Shown in pieces: positions 34,301 to 45,824 of a stretch of 64,000 nt of DNA. The notes under the pieces are model-generated. The model ran no database searches and was not told where the DNA came from. It worked only from the letters and a program-made list of their open reading frames with translations. The DNA comes from Brachionus manjavacas (lineage: Eukaryota; Rotifera; Eurotatoria; Ploima; Brachionidae). Position numbers and translations under genes: made by a program. The DNA lies in assembly GCA_019054805.1 (NCBI GenBank), contig JAHQIY010000025.1, forward strand, positions 806,001 to 870,000. The letters run 5' to 3'. Position 1 is the first letter of the stretch. Every line of letters starts with the position of its first letter.

Positions 34301-36981
34301 AGGTAGTTTTATCTTCCAAAAATAAATTTGTCTTAGAAATTTTTTCAAAAAAATTGTTATTATTATGATTATTTTCTATTTTATTTCTCTTAAAAAAAGC
34401 GTCCAAAATGAGGTATTTTATAAAAAAAAATTGAAAAAAATAGAGTTTTTGAAGTTTTCAACAAAATTTTAAGTAAATGAGTTATCTCGTTATTTTCCAA
34501 AAAAAAATTATACTAATTCACTAAGTTAATGCAATTAAATATTTCATCGATTCAAAAGATTGTTTGAAATTCTCAAATGTTCTTTAACTTATTCTTTTGA
34601 ACGATCTGAAAAATAAGTTCTTAATATTTGACCAAAGTCAGCACCATTTGTGTAGCCTATTACTGAATTCCAAAATGTTTTGATTAATTTTTTATAAATC
34701 TTCTTTTCCTCAAAATTCTTTTGCAAATTAATGAAACCCTTGAACCCATCGGAGCGAAAAAACATTTTTTTTTTCGACCTCCCCCAAAAAATTGGATATC
34801 TGGGTTTCCATTTATGTAGATTACGAATTTGAAGTCGAAAATCGAATCTTTAGATTTAGTATTTCCTGAAACTTAGAAAAATTTTTAATTAAATTTTTCA
34901 ATACGCTTTACAAACTCTTTTTTTTAAAAACTAAAACAAATTTTCTCAATAGAATTTTTTTTTCTGTGATCTTCCTGAAATTATTTTAATAAAAAATCTA
35001 TTCAAATTTTTTGATGGTTTTTATAAAATAATGATCTTAAATGTTTAAAAAAAGAAAAAACTTTTTTTAATACTCGCTGTTTTTGCGAACATGTGTGACT
35101 ATTAGCCAAACTTATTTTTTTTCTAAGCTGTCTGTCTGCTCCGATGGTGCAATGCTAATTAAAAAAATCACATGCACTTTATCAGGATTAATTTAAGATA
35201 AAACAAATTCGTGTTTTCTCTAGAATTTTAAGTATTTCTTTTGATAAAGTAATTAAAAATCTGAGTTGTGCTAATAGTATAAATAAAATTAGAGGAGAAA
35301 ATAGGCATATGCGGGGGCATTGTAGCGAGAGACAGGTAGCCATGGATTTACTTCAGCAATCAAAGCTGATATTGATTTTTAATTAGTCTTTTTGGGGCCC
35401 GTAAATTTTTTGCTTCTAGTATATGTATTAAATGCTGAAATTGCTTGGTCACATGCCTTAAGACCATTTAAGAAAATATTTAACAAATGTAACGTAAATT
35501 AAATGCTAGAATCCAAATTGATTTCAGTCTAAAAAACAGGTTCATTTAAATTTTTATGGATTTATATGAAATTTAATCTTAGTTTTGTTAAGGGCATTTT
35601 TTTAGAAAATAAATAAAAAAAATGAGTCAAAGTATGAAATTCAGTCGTAGTCAGTCTATGAGCGGTAAATAAAAAAAAAAAAAAAATTATTTTATTTGAC
35701 TCAAACTAGATTAAGGATAAAATTTTAAATAGTTTTTAGGTAATTTTATTAATTTATAGGCGTCTAATGTCAATCGTCCATAAAATAAAGCCTTTTTCCC
35801 ACAGAATTAAATCAAATCAGTCTTAATTCGAAAAATTATTTTATCTTGTTAAAAAAAGTCAACAATTAAAAATATTAAATTTAAAAACAAATTGCAAAAC
35901 TAATCATTCTAAGTCTAAAAATTGCCTCAAAAAAACTCCAAGTCTAAATAGAATATTAAAAAAATACCATTTTGCCTAAATTAAATCATTAGAGCAGAAT
36001 TTGTTTGATTGATCGTGCCACAGGAACTATGATATGATTATCGATAAAACTTCAATATAAAAAATTAGGCTCTAGCCTAATCACTATGAAATCAGACCGA
36101 ATAGATCGGAATAGTTGAATTGATTAAATTGCACGCAAGCAATTTATTAATTCCTTTTTAATGAATCATTTAACTTGATAAAAAAATATTTAGTTTTATC
36201 TTTAGGCTGATAGAGAGGAACAGACAAGCTTTTCATCGAAATCCTAAGCAAACAAATGGGTATTGTTAATGCCAAACTATGTTTCACTTACCATTCGATT
36301 TTGTTTCATCATGGTGCTTAGCTCTTGGCCAAAATTGGGCACCTCGACAAGCGATGCCGCTGTAGACGACACTGCAGCTGCTGCTGCAGCGGCCAGCTTT
36401 TCTGTATTACTTATTGAAGCCAGTGTAGAAATGCCTTGATAATTAAAGGACAAATGATAAAAATCTTCTTTTACTTGATCGAAATTTTTTATGTCAGTCG
36501 AGTCTATATAAATAAGACTGCTATTGTTAGTTAGTATGTTAGTCCAATTACTTGTTTGATTGTGAGTTTCTAATTGAAAAGACTCGTTGGTCAATGATCC
36601 TTTTTTGGAGGATTCGGTGTCAAAAGGATTCTTTAAAAAAAAAATATTTTTTAAATAGCTGAAAATTGTTCTTCAAGTTGTCTTGTCTGTACTTTTATTT
36701 GCTCCTGATTTGCAAGCTCTGGCTCAAAGGCCGGATTGTCGTGATAAATTTCATCTTGTTCAGCTAATATTTCATTATTTTTCTCTTTTGGGTCGATATT
36801 CTAGAATAAAAATAGATTTTTAAATTCAAAATTTAATTCAGACCAAATTTACTTCTGATTCCTTGTGGATACTTAGTGAGTAGGAAGCTTTTTTGCTTCC
36901 ATTCTTGTACACATTGCTACTAGTTGTTGAATTAAATGCAGATTTGTGAGTGGATTTTTTATTCTTTTCCAGAATGCCCAT
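31367..36981 (-). CDS. Single-pass (type II) membrane protein, unrecognised family
   Basis: Six minus-strand exons: 36981-36853, 36800-36693, 36630-36292, 32998-32641, 32575-32484 and 32431-31367. They have GT-AG ends and continuous frame and total 2,091 bases (696 residues). The N-terminal 265 residues are polar and likely cytoplasmic, with YHDNPAFEPE, NPFDTES and an alanine run. RQRRACHLK then precedes one membrane segment at about 266-289 (LKVLVILVAMLTAGFIGCIF). Basic residues before the segment favour N-in orientation. The outside part has a compact region of about 120 residues (CSNKLEIVVPFGTNV to about VSSVEILYDF) with several N-glycosylation sequons. A long Ser/Thr/Pro-rich, mucin-like tail follows, then an acidic end. 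Exon 3 ends in the textbook donor ATG|GTAAGT; unspliced, the frame would stop four codons later. I do not recognise the family; the structured part could be SEA-like, but that is a guess. Alternative first exons are listed separately. Confidence 0.7.
33033..33051 (-). CDS. Candidate 19-base micro-exon
   Basis: GTGTGCAG|GTTTTACGG..CTGGAAA|GTAACT on the minus strand has an acceptor and a donor around 19 bases that are unusually GC-rich for this intron. With a phase-2 donor from the exon at 33242 it reads FYGGWK and joins the membrane exon in phase 0. It cannot be inserted after exon 3 without breaking the frame, so it would belong only to the short isoform. Confidence 0.35.
33150..33242 (-). 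CDS. Alternative first exon of the type II membrane protein
   Basis: Within the 3.3-kb intron before the membrane exon, the minus strand has an ATG frame of 31 codons (MSFLKDLAFFKVTKSEDTDL.., ending SSSNTI) that stands out as less AT-rich. Ending at ATT|GTGTGT it joins the membrane exon (32998) in frame and gives a 535-residue isoform that replaces the 192-residue long N-terminus. Ending two bases later it instead fits the 19-base micro-exon at 33033-33051. It is polar and lacks a signal peptide, as expected for a cytoplasmic N-terminus. Confidence 0.5.
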
Positions 36982-38573
36982 TTTTTGAATTAATTTTTTC
37001 TAATTTAAAATCTAAAAATAATTTTTTTTGTTTTAAATTGGGAAAAATTCGAATATTATATATTTATATGTTAAAACAATTAGATTTTTTTTTAGTGGAC
37101 TTCAGCAAACAAGTCCAAGATTCCACTGGTAATTTGGTTAAGTACTATTTTTGTTATTGTTGTCTTGTTCGAGTTCTATTGTTTGTTAATATTTTGAAAT
37201 GAAAACAAGCCAGAGTGCGAAATAGCGAAATAAAAAAGCGTTTTTATGGACTCAGTCGAAAAATGACTCTTCACGTCCTATAGACTAAACACACAACTAC
37301 TTCGTTTAGATATGATTTATTATTTTATTAAATGAATTTGTACGAATTGTGATATCTTTTTTTGTTTGGTCAAAATTTGTTTTTAGGATATGAATTGCAG
37401 GACTTCATTTTGCTTTTAATGAATTCCGAGAGGTAAATAAACTATTTTTTGTTTTAAATAAAAACTTTTAATTTTGACACATTGCTTAATATTTATTAAT
37501 TTTGCTTTTGTCCAAAAATTCATCTATTATTCTAGCTTTAATCTTGATCAAATGAGACTTCTTATCGATCTTGAATTTCACTTGCACGGTGACAAGTGAT
37601 CAACTAGAAAAGAAAATCTCTTTGGGTTCGTAAGTTTTAAATGAAAACTAGAAAATAATATAAATTTATAATTTTTTTTCAATCTAATTCAAAAAACTAT
37701 GATATGAAATTAATGCGTAAAATATATTAGTTCTTGAAAATTGATTATCTCATTCTTTAAATTAATAAAAATGAAAAAATAAATGATTAAGACAATAACA
37801 AGAGAACTTTAAAAAATTTGTGTTTTTTAATAGATTAAATTATGTTTAATTCTATGCGGTTAATTTTTTTTTTAATTTTAAAATAATAATAATGAATGCA
37901 ATCTGATCTTGAAATTTAAAGCACCTCTATTCTTTACAATTGATTATCTTTTTTGAAGGATTCCGAATATATAAATTTAAGTCTTTGTTGAAAAAAAATA
38001 TGTTCATTCTAGAAAAACATTTGATTAATAAAGTGTGTTTTAGTGCTAAATTTTCATAATCTGATTTATTGTTTTATTGACCAAAGATTTTACAAAATAC
38101 CAAATTTATTTTCTAAATCGGAGTTCTAATTCTATATTCAGGCAAATCTAACACAAAAAGCGACCCCATCAACAAAATTAAGTTTTACAACTATTTAAGC
38201 TAATGGTTTTAATAAAATAAAATAGACTGAGATAAAAAAGTTAATTAAATTTTTTAAAGTCAATATCAAAGTAAACCGAATTAAATACAATTGAAATTTT
38301 AAGGTTAAATGGAAAAATTAATCAATTTTATGATAAAATTCAAATAGTCAATGGCCTAAAAATTGTAAAATTAATTTTTATAGTTTTAGATACCATAAAA
38401 CTGTTATTTTTTTCGGTTCTCTTTTGGTATTGAAAGTAGCAAATTTGAATAAAAAATTCATTAACAGTTTTGATTTTTAATTACTTTTAAAAATCGAATA
38501 AGTTTGAAATAAGCAACCAAAAACATGAATCCTGAATGAGAGCATATTTTCAAATCGGTCAATTATTACTTAC
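36982..38573. other. Upstream region of the type II membrane protein gene
   Basis: No gene is supported. The open frame at 36936-37202 (+) overlaps exon 1 on the other strand and is AT-driven. A less AT-rich patch at about 37205-37310 could hold promoter elements, but no defined motif is visible. Confidence 0.35.
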
Positions 38574-38597
38574 GAGCGAAGTCTTAAAGCTAGCCAT
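38574..38597 (-). CDS. Possible distal first exon (MASFKTSL), low confidence
   Basis: The minus strand reads ATG GCT AGC TTT AAG ACT TCG CTC followed by GTAAGTAAT, a strong donor in phase 0. That phase could join the same exons as the other N-termini of the membrane protein 1.6 kb away. A plus-strand frame of 62 codons (38536-38724) covers the same bases and is also protein-like, so strand and reality are both uncertain. Confidence 0.25.
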
Positions 38598-38724
38598 CTC
38601 ATCTCACACATTACCTGAGAATAAACAAATCGACTTGGATTCAAATTTTAAAAAAGACTCAATGTCTCAAAACTCTAAGAATCAAAAGTTTTCGATTGAA
38701 CAAATTAGTTTTTTAAGAAGCTAG

Positions 38725-39219
38725 TTTTTTTATTTAAAAAAAATAATTAAAAATATCTTATTTTTAAATTTTTAAATTTAAATATTAAAAAAAATTATCT
38801 TAAGATCATTATTTTTAATAAGAGGATAGATAACAGTTCAAGAGTTATCTCGAGTCTACTTTATCGCATTAAAAATTTAATTTAAGTTGGTAATTAAATA
38901 GATAACTCATTGATCAAATTAATTTATATTTGCATGAATAAATATCGATGCTTTTAAAGTTCAACAACTTGCATCCGAATCAAGGCCAAAAATATTTTTG
39001 AGCCCTGTTGAAACAAATACTGAAAACTTGTCTAAAAAAAATAAATATAAAATACCAATTGTTTTGTTATGCCATAACAAAATGACCATAGCATTGAACT
39101 TGAAAACTTGGGCTTGCATTTCTAAAACCCAAGTAGATTCTTAGCACTGAATCGAATTTGTTTCGAATTTAATTTAAGGATTTAAGTTTTTTGAAAATCA
39201 ATATTTCTTTGAACGAAAA

Positions 39220-39250
<31 letters not shown>

Positions 39251-42200
39251 TGATCAAATTGAAAATTAAATTTTTAATTCAAAACTTAAATCGAAAATAA
39301 ACATCTAAACGGATCATTTAGCATCACCTAACTATGTTATTAGATATTCGAAATTCAAATCTTTACATCAAATAATGAAATTCGAATATTTTGGAAATCA
39401 AAGAGGGAAAATGTAAGCTGTTTTGTAAAAGAAGTCAAATTTACGCTAGTTTCTTTCTTTTTTTATAAATAGAATTTAGTCTTTAAAATTTCAATTAACT
39501 CAAGTGCACTCGCTCTTCTTGGTTTAATAAAAAAAATTTTTTTTCAAATGTTTGACCAGACAATTAAAAGCACTAATTTGTCGCTCTTAAAAATAAAATA
39601 AAAGTTAATTTGAACAATTTTAAAGAATAAAATTCTACAACCTCCGCTATTTATTTTAGTTCTTTTTTAATCACTTTTGTGCAGAAAAACCGGTTCAAAT
39701 ATTTACTCATCTGTACCAGAATTCGGTTTTAGTGCGGAAAAAAGAGTCCAAAATTTATTAATAAAATTTCAATTTTAAAAAATCTCAAATCAACTATCAA
39801 ATATCAAATAAGTCCAAATATTACTAAAATAAAGTTTTTTTTTCTTTCTAGAGCAAATTTACTTTTTAGCTCAATAAATTTCAGTGTTTTTTCAAAAGTA
39901 AATATTGTGCTCAAATAGCCACTGCAATTTAATTTACCTAAGTTGTTGAATTAAAAATGAAAAAACATCAATGCATAGAAAGCCATTGACCTCATAAGGG
40001 TCAATCTTAAAATTAACTTTATTTATTTACGTAAGATTTAATTTTCATCAAATTTTATAGGTCTATGCATTTTTCGAGTGCTAAAAATCTTCGTTTAGAA
40101 TAGAATCAAATTGCGTTTTTGATTTTTATTTCGTAAATGATCGTAATGTAATAGAATATTAAACAAGCAGATTAAAATTTATATTGCTCAGCCTCAAATT
40201 TTGGTGACAAACTACACCAAATTATTTAGCCTTAGAATAACTACTGCTTAAAAAATTTATGTAAAAAATTTAATGCTTGATTTAATGATCAATTAGATTT
40301 TTAAATAATTTGACCATTTTGAAATTACAGCTGCTAAAATAATTGATTCCAAATGAAAATTTGTTGGACGTCCTTATCAGCTATTTTCCTATTTTTTATT
40401 ATCATTAGAAAAATAGTTTGGATTTAAGAAATGAGAAATATTTTGTTAAAAAAAATAAGAAATGATTTTTAAAAAATTTTAGAAATGAAAATTAAAAAAA
40501 TTTTAGAAATGAAAATTAAAAAAATTTAATTTTTAGATTCAACTTTTATCTAAATTTCTTTTATTTATGCACGAATTCAAAAAAGAAAAAGAAACGAAGG
40601 TTCAAGGGGTTTTCCCCTCAATTATTTATAATAAATAACAAAAAAATAAAATATGACTTAAATTTCCATCAAATTAAATATTTTTTTCAACGAAGAATTT
40701 TTATTTGGGTTCGGTAAATTTCTTTAAAATCTATTTTAAATTTGCTCAACAATTTAAATAACTCTTTAACAGCTTTACAAATGGAATATTAAAAATTCAT
40801 ATTTTGCATAAATATTAATGAGTGGATAGTATTTACTATTCTTAATAAAATCTTACTGAGTATTCCACTAAATAGTGAGCCTTGGCTAAATTTTCAGTTT
40901 TAAATGCCTTAAAACTCGAATTATTTGTTTAACAAAATTATCGATCTAAAAATTAAAGTTTTACTTGATTGAGAATTAAAGGTATTGTGGCGGACAGCAC
41001 TAAAATGTCTGATAAATTCTTATAAATCCAATAAATCGAATTATAGTTTAATTTATTTTAAATTTTACTAAAAGTTGCATGTGGGGTATCGAAAAATTCT
41101 AATCTGAATAAACTAGAAAATTGGACGGACTCATTTAATACGTATGCGTCTGAGATCGCTATACTTGGGTTTTCACTTGATTGAATAAAATAATAAAAAT
41201 ATTTATTTGAAGAGACTAGAAAAAGTGTTTCACTATTTCGGGTCATTCATTAAGATTTATTCAAAATAGAACAAATGCAGACTTGGAGTTGAATTTTTAG
41301 AACTGAGTTAGTTGTTTAGACTGGACTTGGAACAACAAGATCCTTAAGAAAACAGTTTTTTGTCAAAATGCAAATATTGTTTTCTTTTGATTCTAGTTAA
41401 TTTTATTTATCTATGAAATTTTGATTTTTTTACCTGCGAGAATAGTAAAGCTAGAAAATTTTGTCACTCTCATCTTGTGCTTGCTACAAAAGAAAACCCA
41501 TTTTCTATTCAAGTAAAATTAAAATATTCATTTGAAAAAATAAAAAACTTGAACATTTATTTTTTTTAGAATTTTAATATCTATAAACCCTTTAGGAAGA
41601 ATAATTTGATCTTAGCAGCTTGAGAAAACTCAAAAAACTTACAGCTGATGAATTTTAATTTTTTTTCAGCTTTTTTTTTTGTTAAGGCAACAGGTAGTAA
41701 ATTTCCGAATTTAATCGATTCTTTTTTCAACTTTAATCCGAAAAAAAAATTAATTCTCTAATTGAAGTTTTAAAGACGGCATTTCACTACACCTAAAAAT
41801 TAACTCAATCAATCAAAGCTTTAATTAATCTTTTTTTTTAATTCGGAAACTTAAAATAATTCAAATAGAAATTAATGATATTTTTTTTTCAAGCTTTAAA
41901 TGATTTTTTTTTAAGCCATTCTTAAGTAGGAAAAATATTTTTTTTTGTAAGATCATTTTATTCAAATAATTTTAAGGCAAAACGTTAGGCTATTCAGAAT
42001 CGATTGACTATAAACCCTTTAATCAAACTATTCTTATTAATATCAACTTTGAAATTTTTTCTTTTTTGACAAACTAAGCATCTTAGATACAAGTCTAATC
42101 GAATGTGTATAGTAAAAAAAATTTTATGATGATTTTTTGATGAAAATTTTATAAAAGAAGTTAAATTTAAAAATAAAACATCTAATAATGTTCCATCATT

Positions 42201-43216
42201 TTTTATTTTTTTAAAATAATTTAGAATTTTTTTAAAGTCCAACTTGAACGAAAAAAATCTTCCTTTTTAACAGAGTTATGAAATGTAACTGCGCTGGTTT
42301 CAATATCAAATCACTCTTTTCATTCTAAGTTTTCAAAATCAAAATTTTTTAAATCTGAGAAAAAATGAGCAAAAATTTCTTAAATAAACTAGCGGGTGAA
42401 GACAAAGTTTCCGGAATATTTTCATTAGGTTAAATTGAAAGAATTGAGATGTCGTAGCTTGGCTACAATCACAAAGTCAAAACTTTACTTGCTTCATTTT
42501 ATATATATTTTTACATATGTATTTATTTTTATTCAAATTTCTTAATTTCTTCTTACTGTGTGCAGCAGAAATTAAATGCTCTCTGAAAACACTAGCTAGC
42601 ATTCGCTCGACTAGTGTTTCTTTTTTTGTAAATGTTTTCTAAGCTTATCAAACTTTGGTGTATAAATAAGCGTTCAAATAATCATTGAAAGGTGAAATTT
42701 TCTACTTGATATTTTTTTAACAATTTTCATTCAATAAAAGTTTGAGCTCAAGTTAGCTCCTCTTTAATTGCCCACTTGAGGAAAACACAATAATGAAGTT
42801 TAAGGCTAAGTGAATAAGAAAGAAATTCATTTTTTGATACAGATTCTTTGATTCTTTATTTTTATATTCAGCAAGTCAATAGAAATATTATTTCAAGTTA
42901 TATATTCTAAACAAACTCTGAGCATTTCAAATCTGTCTTAAGATTGATAAGCGAAAATTTTGATTATTAGTACATAAACTTGAATATTTCGTTTTACTAA
43001 ATTTATAAAAACTTAGCTCAGATTTAATAAAAATAAATGATATCAAATAAAATAAAACCAACTTTAAAATAAAACTGCTAAATAGAATAAATTAAATTAT
43101 ATTTTATATATTTAAGAGGAAATTATTACTAGAAGCTACACAAACAACTTAACTCAATTGAAAATTATATAAAAAACTAAAAATGATGAATCGAATGGAG
43201 GCAACATAAATTAAGT
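38725..43216. other. Gene-poor AT-rich DNA with simple repeats
   Basis: No recognisable gene. 39221-39250 is a (GATT)n microsatellite. 40470-40520 has a short tandem repeat of AGAAATGAAAATTAAAAAAA. 42585-42620 has AAACACTAG and CTAGTGTTT as a hairpin around GCTAGCATTCGCTCG. A minus-strand frame at 41058-41246 (62 codons, with NPSIAISDAYVLNESVQF) is followed at once by AATAAA and might be a small gene or last exon, but nothing supports it further. Confidence 0.4.
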
Positions 43217-43740
43217 GAAAGCTATCTTGGCAACTCGGTCGATGAAACATTACTTGATGCCGTAGATATCAACAAACAAATAGTAAAACCTAATAATGTT
43301 GTCAAACTGCGTGGCAAAGTGATTTTGTATGAATTCCATTCCAGCTTTGAAGACACAGAAAAACAAATGTTCGACGGCGAAATTCAAGGTGTTGATTTTA
43401 AGTTTAAATCACAAGAAGGAATAATTATAAATCTCATTATGTGTTTGCTTATTCATATCGATTAAAACTGGTGGATTTTAGTATGATTGGAATGAATTTA
43501 CCAATTCAAAACAAAAAAAAGAGAGGTGTTGGACGCTCAAGAGCTTACAAGTTCAACCATCGGATTTGACAAAAAATGTAAAAAAATACTTATCTATGAT
43601 GGGTCTCAAAATGAATTATAGGTAACTCAATCAAGTAAAAGAGCTAGATTGGTCGACGAGCAAATCAAAGTATGTAATACTTGGGAGCCTTTGAAAAAAA
43701 ATATTATATTACTATTGTCCTATAAATAAATGTAAACAAT
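43217..43740 (+). pseudogene. Coding-like stretch of unknown origin, broken
   Basis: A frame without a proper start runs 43217-43465 (82 codons) and encodes ESYLGNSVDETLLDAVDINK, KLRGKVILYEFHSSFEDTEK and MFDGEIQGVDFKFKSQ. After its stop, further open pieces follow in other frames (EVLDAQELTSSTIGFDKKCK, then SSKRARLVDEQIKVCNTWEP). Codon use and composition look like protein, but frames change and stops occur. It is a decayed transposon gene, a host pseudogene, or exons I could not join. No family is recognised. Confidence 0.35.
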
Positions 43741-43940
43741 AAATCAAGTCGGAATATGTATTTTATTAATTAATTTTTTTGGTACTTTTTTATTTGATTT
43801 TTAATTTACATTCAAAAAAAGGAATAAATGGAAGTTTTAACCAAAATCAAATTGAAAATATTTATTCGAAGAAGAAAAAAAGACTAGAAAAAAAAAACAC
43901 AATCATTTTTTACTAAATAAAATCTCTCTTTTGAAAGCAT

Positions 43941-43946
43941 TTATTA
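43941..43946 (-). terminator. Candidate poly(A) signal of the GRXCR1-like gene
   Basis: AATAAA on the minus strand, 70 bases after the stop codon of the GRXCR1-like gene. Confidence 0.45.
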
Positions 43947-44015
43947 CTTGAAAAATATATTTATAGAATTTTTAGAGTAAAAAATATGGAATTCTAAAAA
44001 AAAAAAAACTTAAAT

Positions 44016-45824
44016 TTATTCCTGTTGGTCCAAACATTCGTCACATCTAATCAGACCATCCTCGTTACAATGAGTACATTTCAAATTGGTAAAATTGTTG
44101 TATTTTCGTTTACTTCCATTGCAAAGTATACACAAAACAAATCTATACCCGCCACACTTTGAACAATAAATTCTTAGTTTTATTTTCTTAAAGTAAAAAA
44201 TTCACTTTGGCACAAGCAAACAAAACAAAGCCTAAAGCTACCTCAAGATCCTTGAACAGCTTATTTAAAACTCCCTGATCACTGAACAGCTCCAGTTCAT
44301 CGCAATTCTAAAAAATCAAATTTATTGGCATCAATATCTCAAATTTAGACCAAAGCTCGCTTACCCCGACATGTTTACCATCGAAAAATATATGAGGCAC
44401 GTCCACTTGTTTCAGGTTCAAGCGAAATTTGAGCTCTCGCTGGTACTCTTTATTTTTGTACAGGTCCTTTTCTTCGTAGCGAACACAGTGGTTTTGTAGA
44501 ATTTTTTTGACTCGTTTGCATTTGTCAAATGACAAGCGCACCACCTGAAGTGAAGTTGTGTAGATCACAATTTTCATGTGCTCTTCCACTTCATAGTCCC
44601 TCTAAAAAAAAACAAAATTTCAATAAATTTTTTGAACACTTTATTTTTTGAATTAGCAACCGCTAGATAATAGTGAAGATAGAGTTTTTCGTTCAGTTTG
44701 GTGCCCAAAGCTGACGAGATGGTGCTGTTGGACTTGATATTCAACTGTGCATTGGTGACCGGATTTGTGATCTGCGGCTCTTTGAATATTTCCTTGAGAG
44801 ATGTTTTAACATGATTTACAGCTCCGCGCACAGTTCCATGCCGACTGACGATAAGCAGGCTGCTATAGCTGCTTGTCTGCGATCCGTCGATTGGCAATTT
44901 GTCTTTGGACAAAATGCTCAATTGACTCGACTCCAGTTTGGACTGAATTAAGCTCAGGTCGTTTTCAATGCTAGAGTTGTCGATTTCAAAAATGGACAGC
45001 GCTGAAGATGTGCTTGAGTTGTTTTTTTTCAATTCGAATCCATTCGGACTTTCAATCATCTTTTTCATGAACTTTTTCTGCTCCTCGAAATTGTTCTTTC
45101 TGAGCAGGGTTTTTTGCTTGATCAAATCGGCGCTCATGGTAAAGCTCAGCAGGTCCGTGTTGGACAAGGTGTTCGAGTCCTTGGCTCTGGACTCTAGTTT
45201 TACTTGTAAGTCTTTCATCAGTGAGTGGCGTTGAGTGTTGTAGGCGATTTCTTCTTTCTTTTCATCTGAGTGCCCAGATTTTGTGTGCGAGTATGTGCTG
45301 GGACTTATGGCAAAATGAATGGGCGAGACCAGCGACACACAAGTCAAAGAGTCCGAGTCACTACTGGGCTTCCGGTTGTCACTGTTTGGCGATGAGAACG
45401 ACGACGTGGTGCACGAGGATAGGGACGAAGTTGAGCAAGAGCTAAGCGATTGTTTGTCAAATAGAAAAGTTTTCTTATAGCTACCACAACTAATATTCAA
45501 GTTAATATTTTGTTTTTCAAAATTTTTATCCAGTATTAAGCTATTACATTTGTTGTCTTGGCTCTTATTTGGCAAATTAAGGCAATCTTTGTTTAATTTC
45601 GATTCATCACACAAATCCTTATCTAATCCAATGTAATAAGGAATTTGCTTGCCTATTTCTTTGCTATTAGCTTTTTGAATTTTCTCTATGTCCACATCAG
45701 CTTGTTGTTTGTGGCCGCAATGCTCAGAGGATTTGTTCAAGTATTTGCCATTAGCTTTTAATTTGGTGTTGTTATCGCAAAAAGTAAATTGGCCAGACGA
45801 TAAATATGATAATTTGGGTAACAT
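44016..45824 (-). CDS. GRXCR1: GRXCR1-like glutaredoxin domain cysteine-rich protein
   Basis: Four minus-strand exons: 45824-44661, 44601-44365, 44307-44242 and 44186-44016. All junctions are phase 0, total 1,638 bases (545 residues). The first 388 residues are serine-rich and probably disordered. A glutaredoxin-like domain follows, starting KIVIYTTSLQVVRLSFDKC and continuing through VKKILQNHCVRYEEKDL and VDVPHIFFDGKHVG. As in the GRXCR family, the usual CxxC redox site after the first strand is replaced by TTSL. The last exon encodes a zinc-finger-like cysteine cluster: CSKCGGYRFVLCILCNGSK, then LKCTHCNEDGLIRCDEC, four CxxC pairs as in vertebrate GRXCR1. In vertebrates the protein acts in actin-rich stereocilia of hair cells; a role in sensory or ciliary cells here is inference. 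The exon 1 donor (GCG|GTTGCT) is weak and the least certain junction. An in-frame TAG six bases upstream supports the ATG. Confidence 0.88.

Noticed and set aside
36277..36291. In-frame VSET-stop at the end of exon 3 of the type II membrane protein
   Set aside because: It follows the consensus donor ATG|GTAAGT, and the next exon at 32998 continues in phase, so it is intron sequence. It would be real only if this intron is retained.
39221..39250. (GATT)n run considered as telomere-like or regulatory
   Set aside because: It is a plain four-base microsatellite without flanking structure.
45221..45445. 74-codon plus-strand frame with WDLW and TTTWCTRIGT
   Set aside because: It is antisense to the serine-rich first exon of the GRXCR1-like gene; serine codon runs open this frame.
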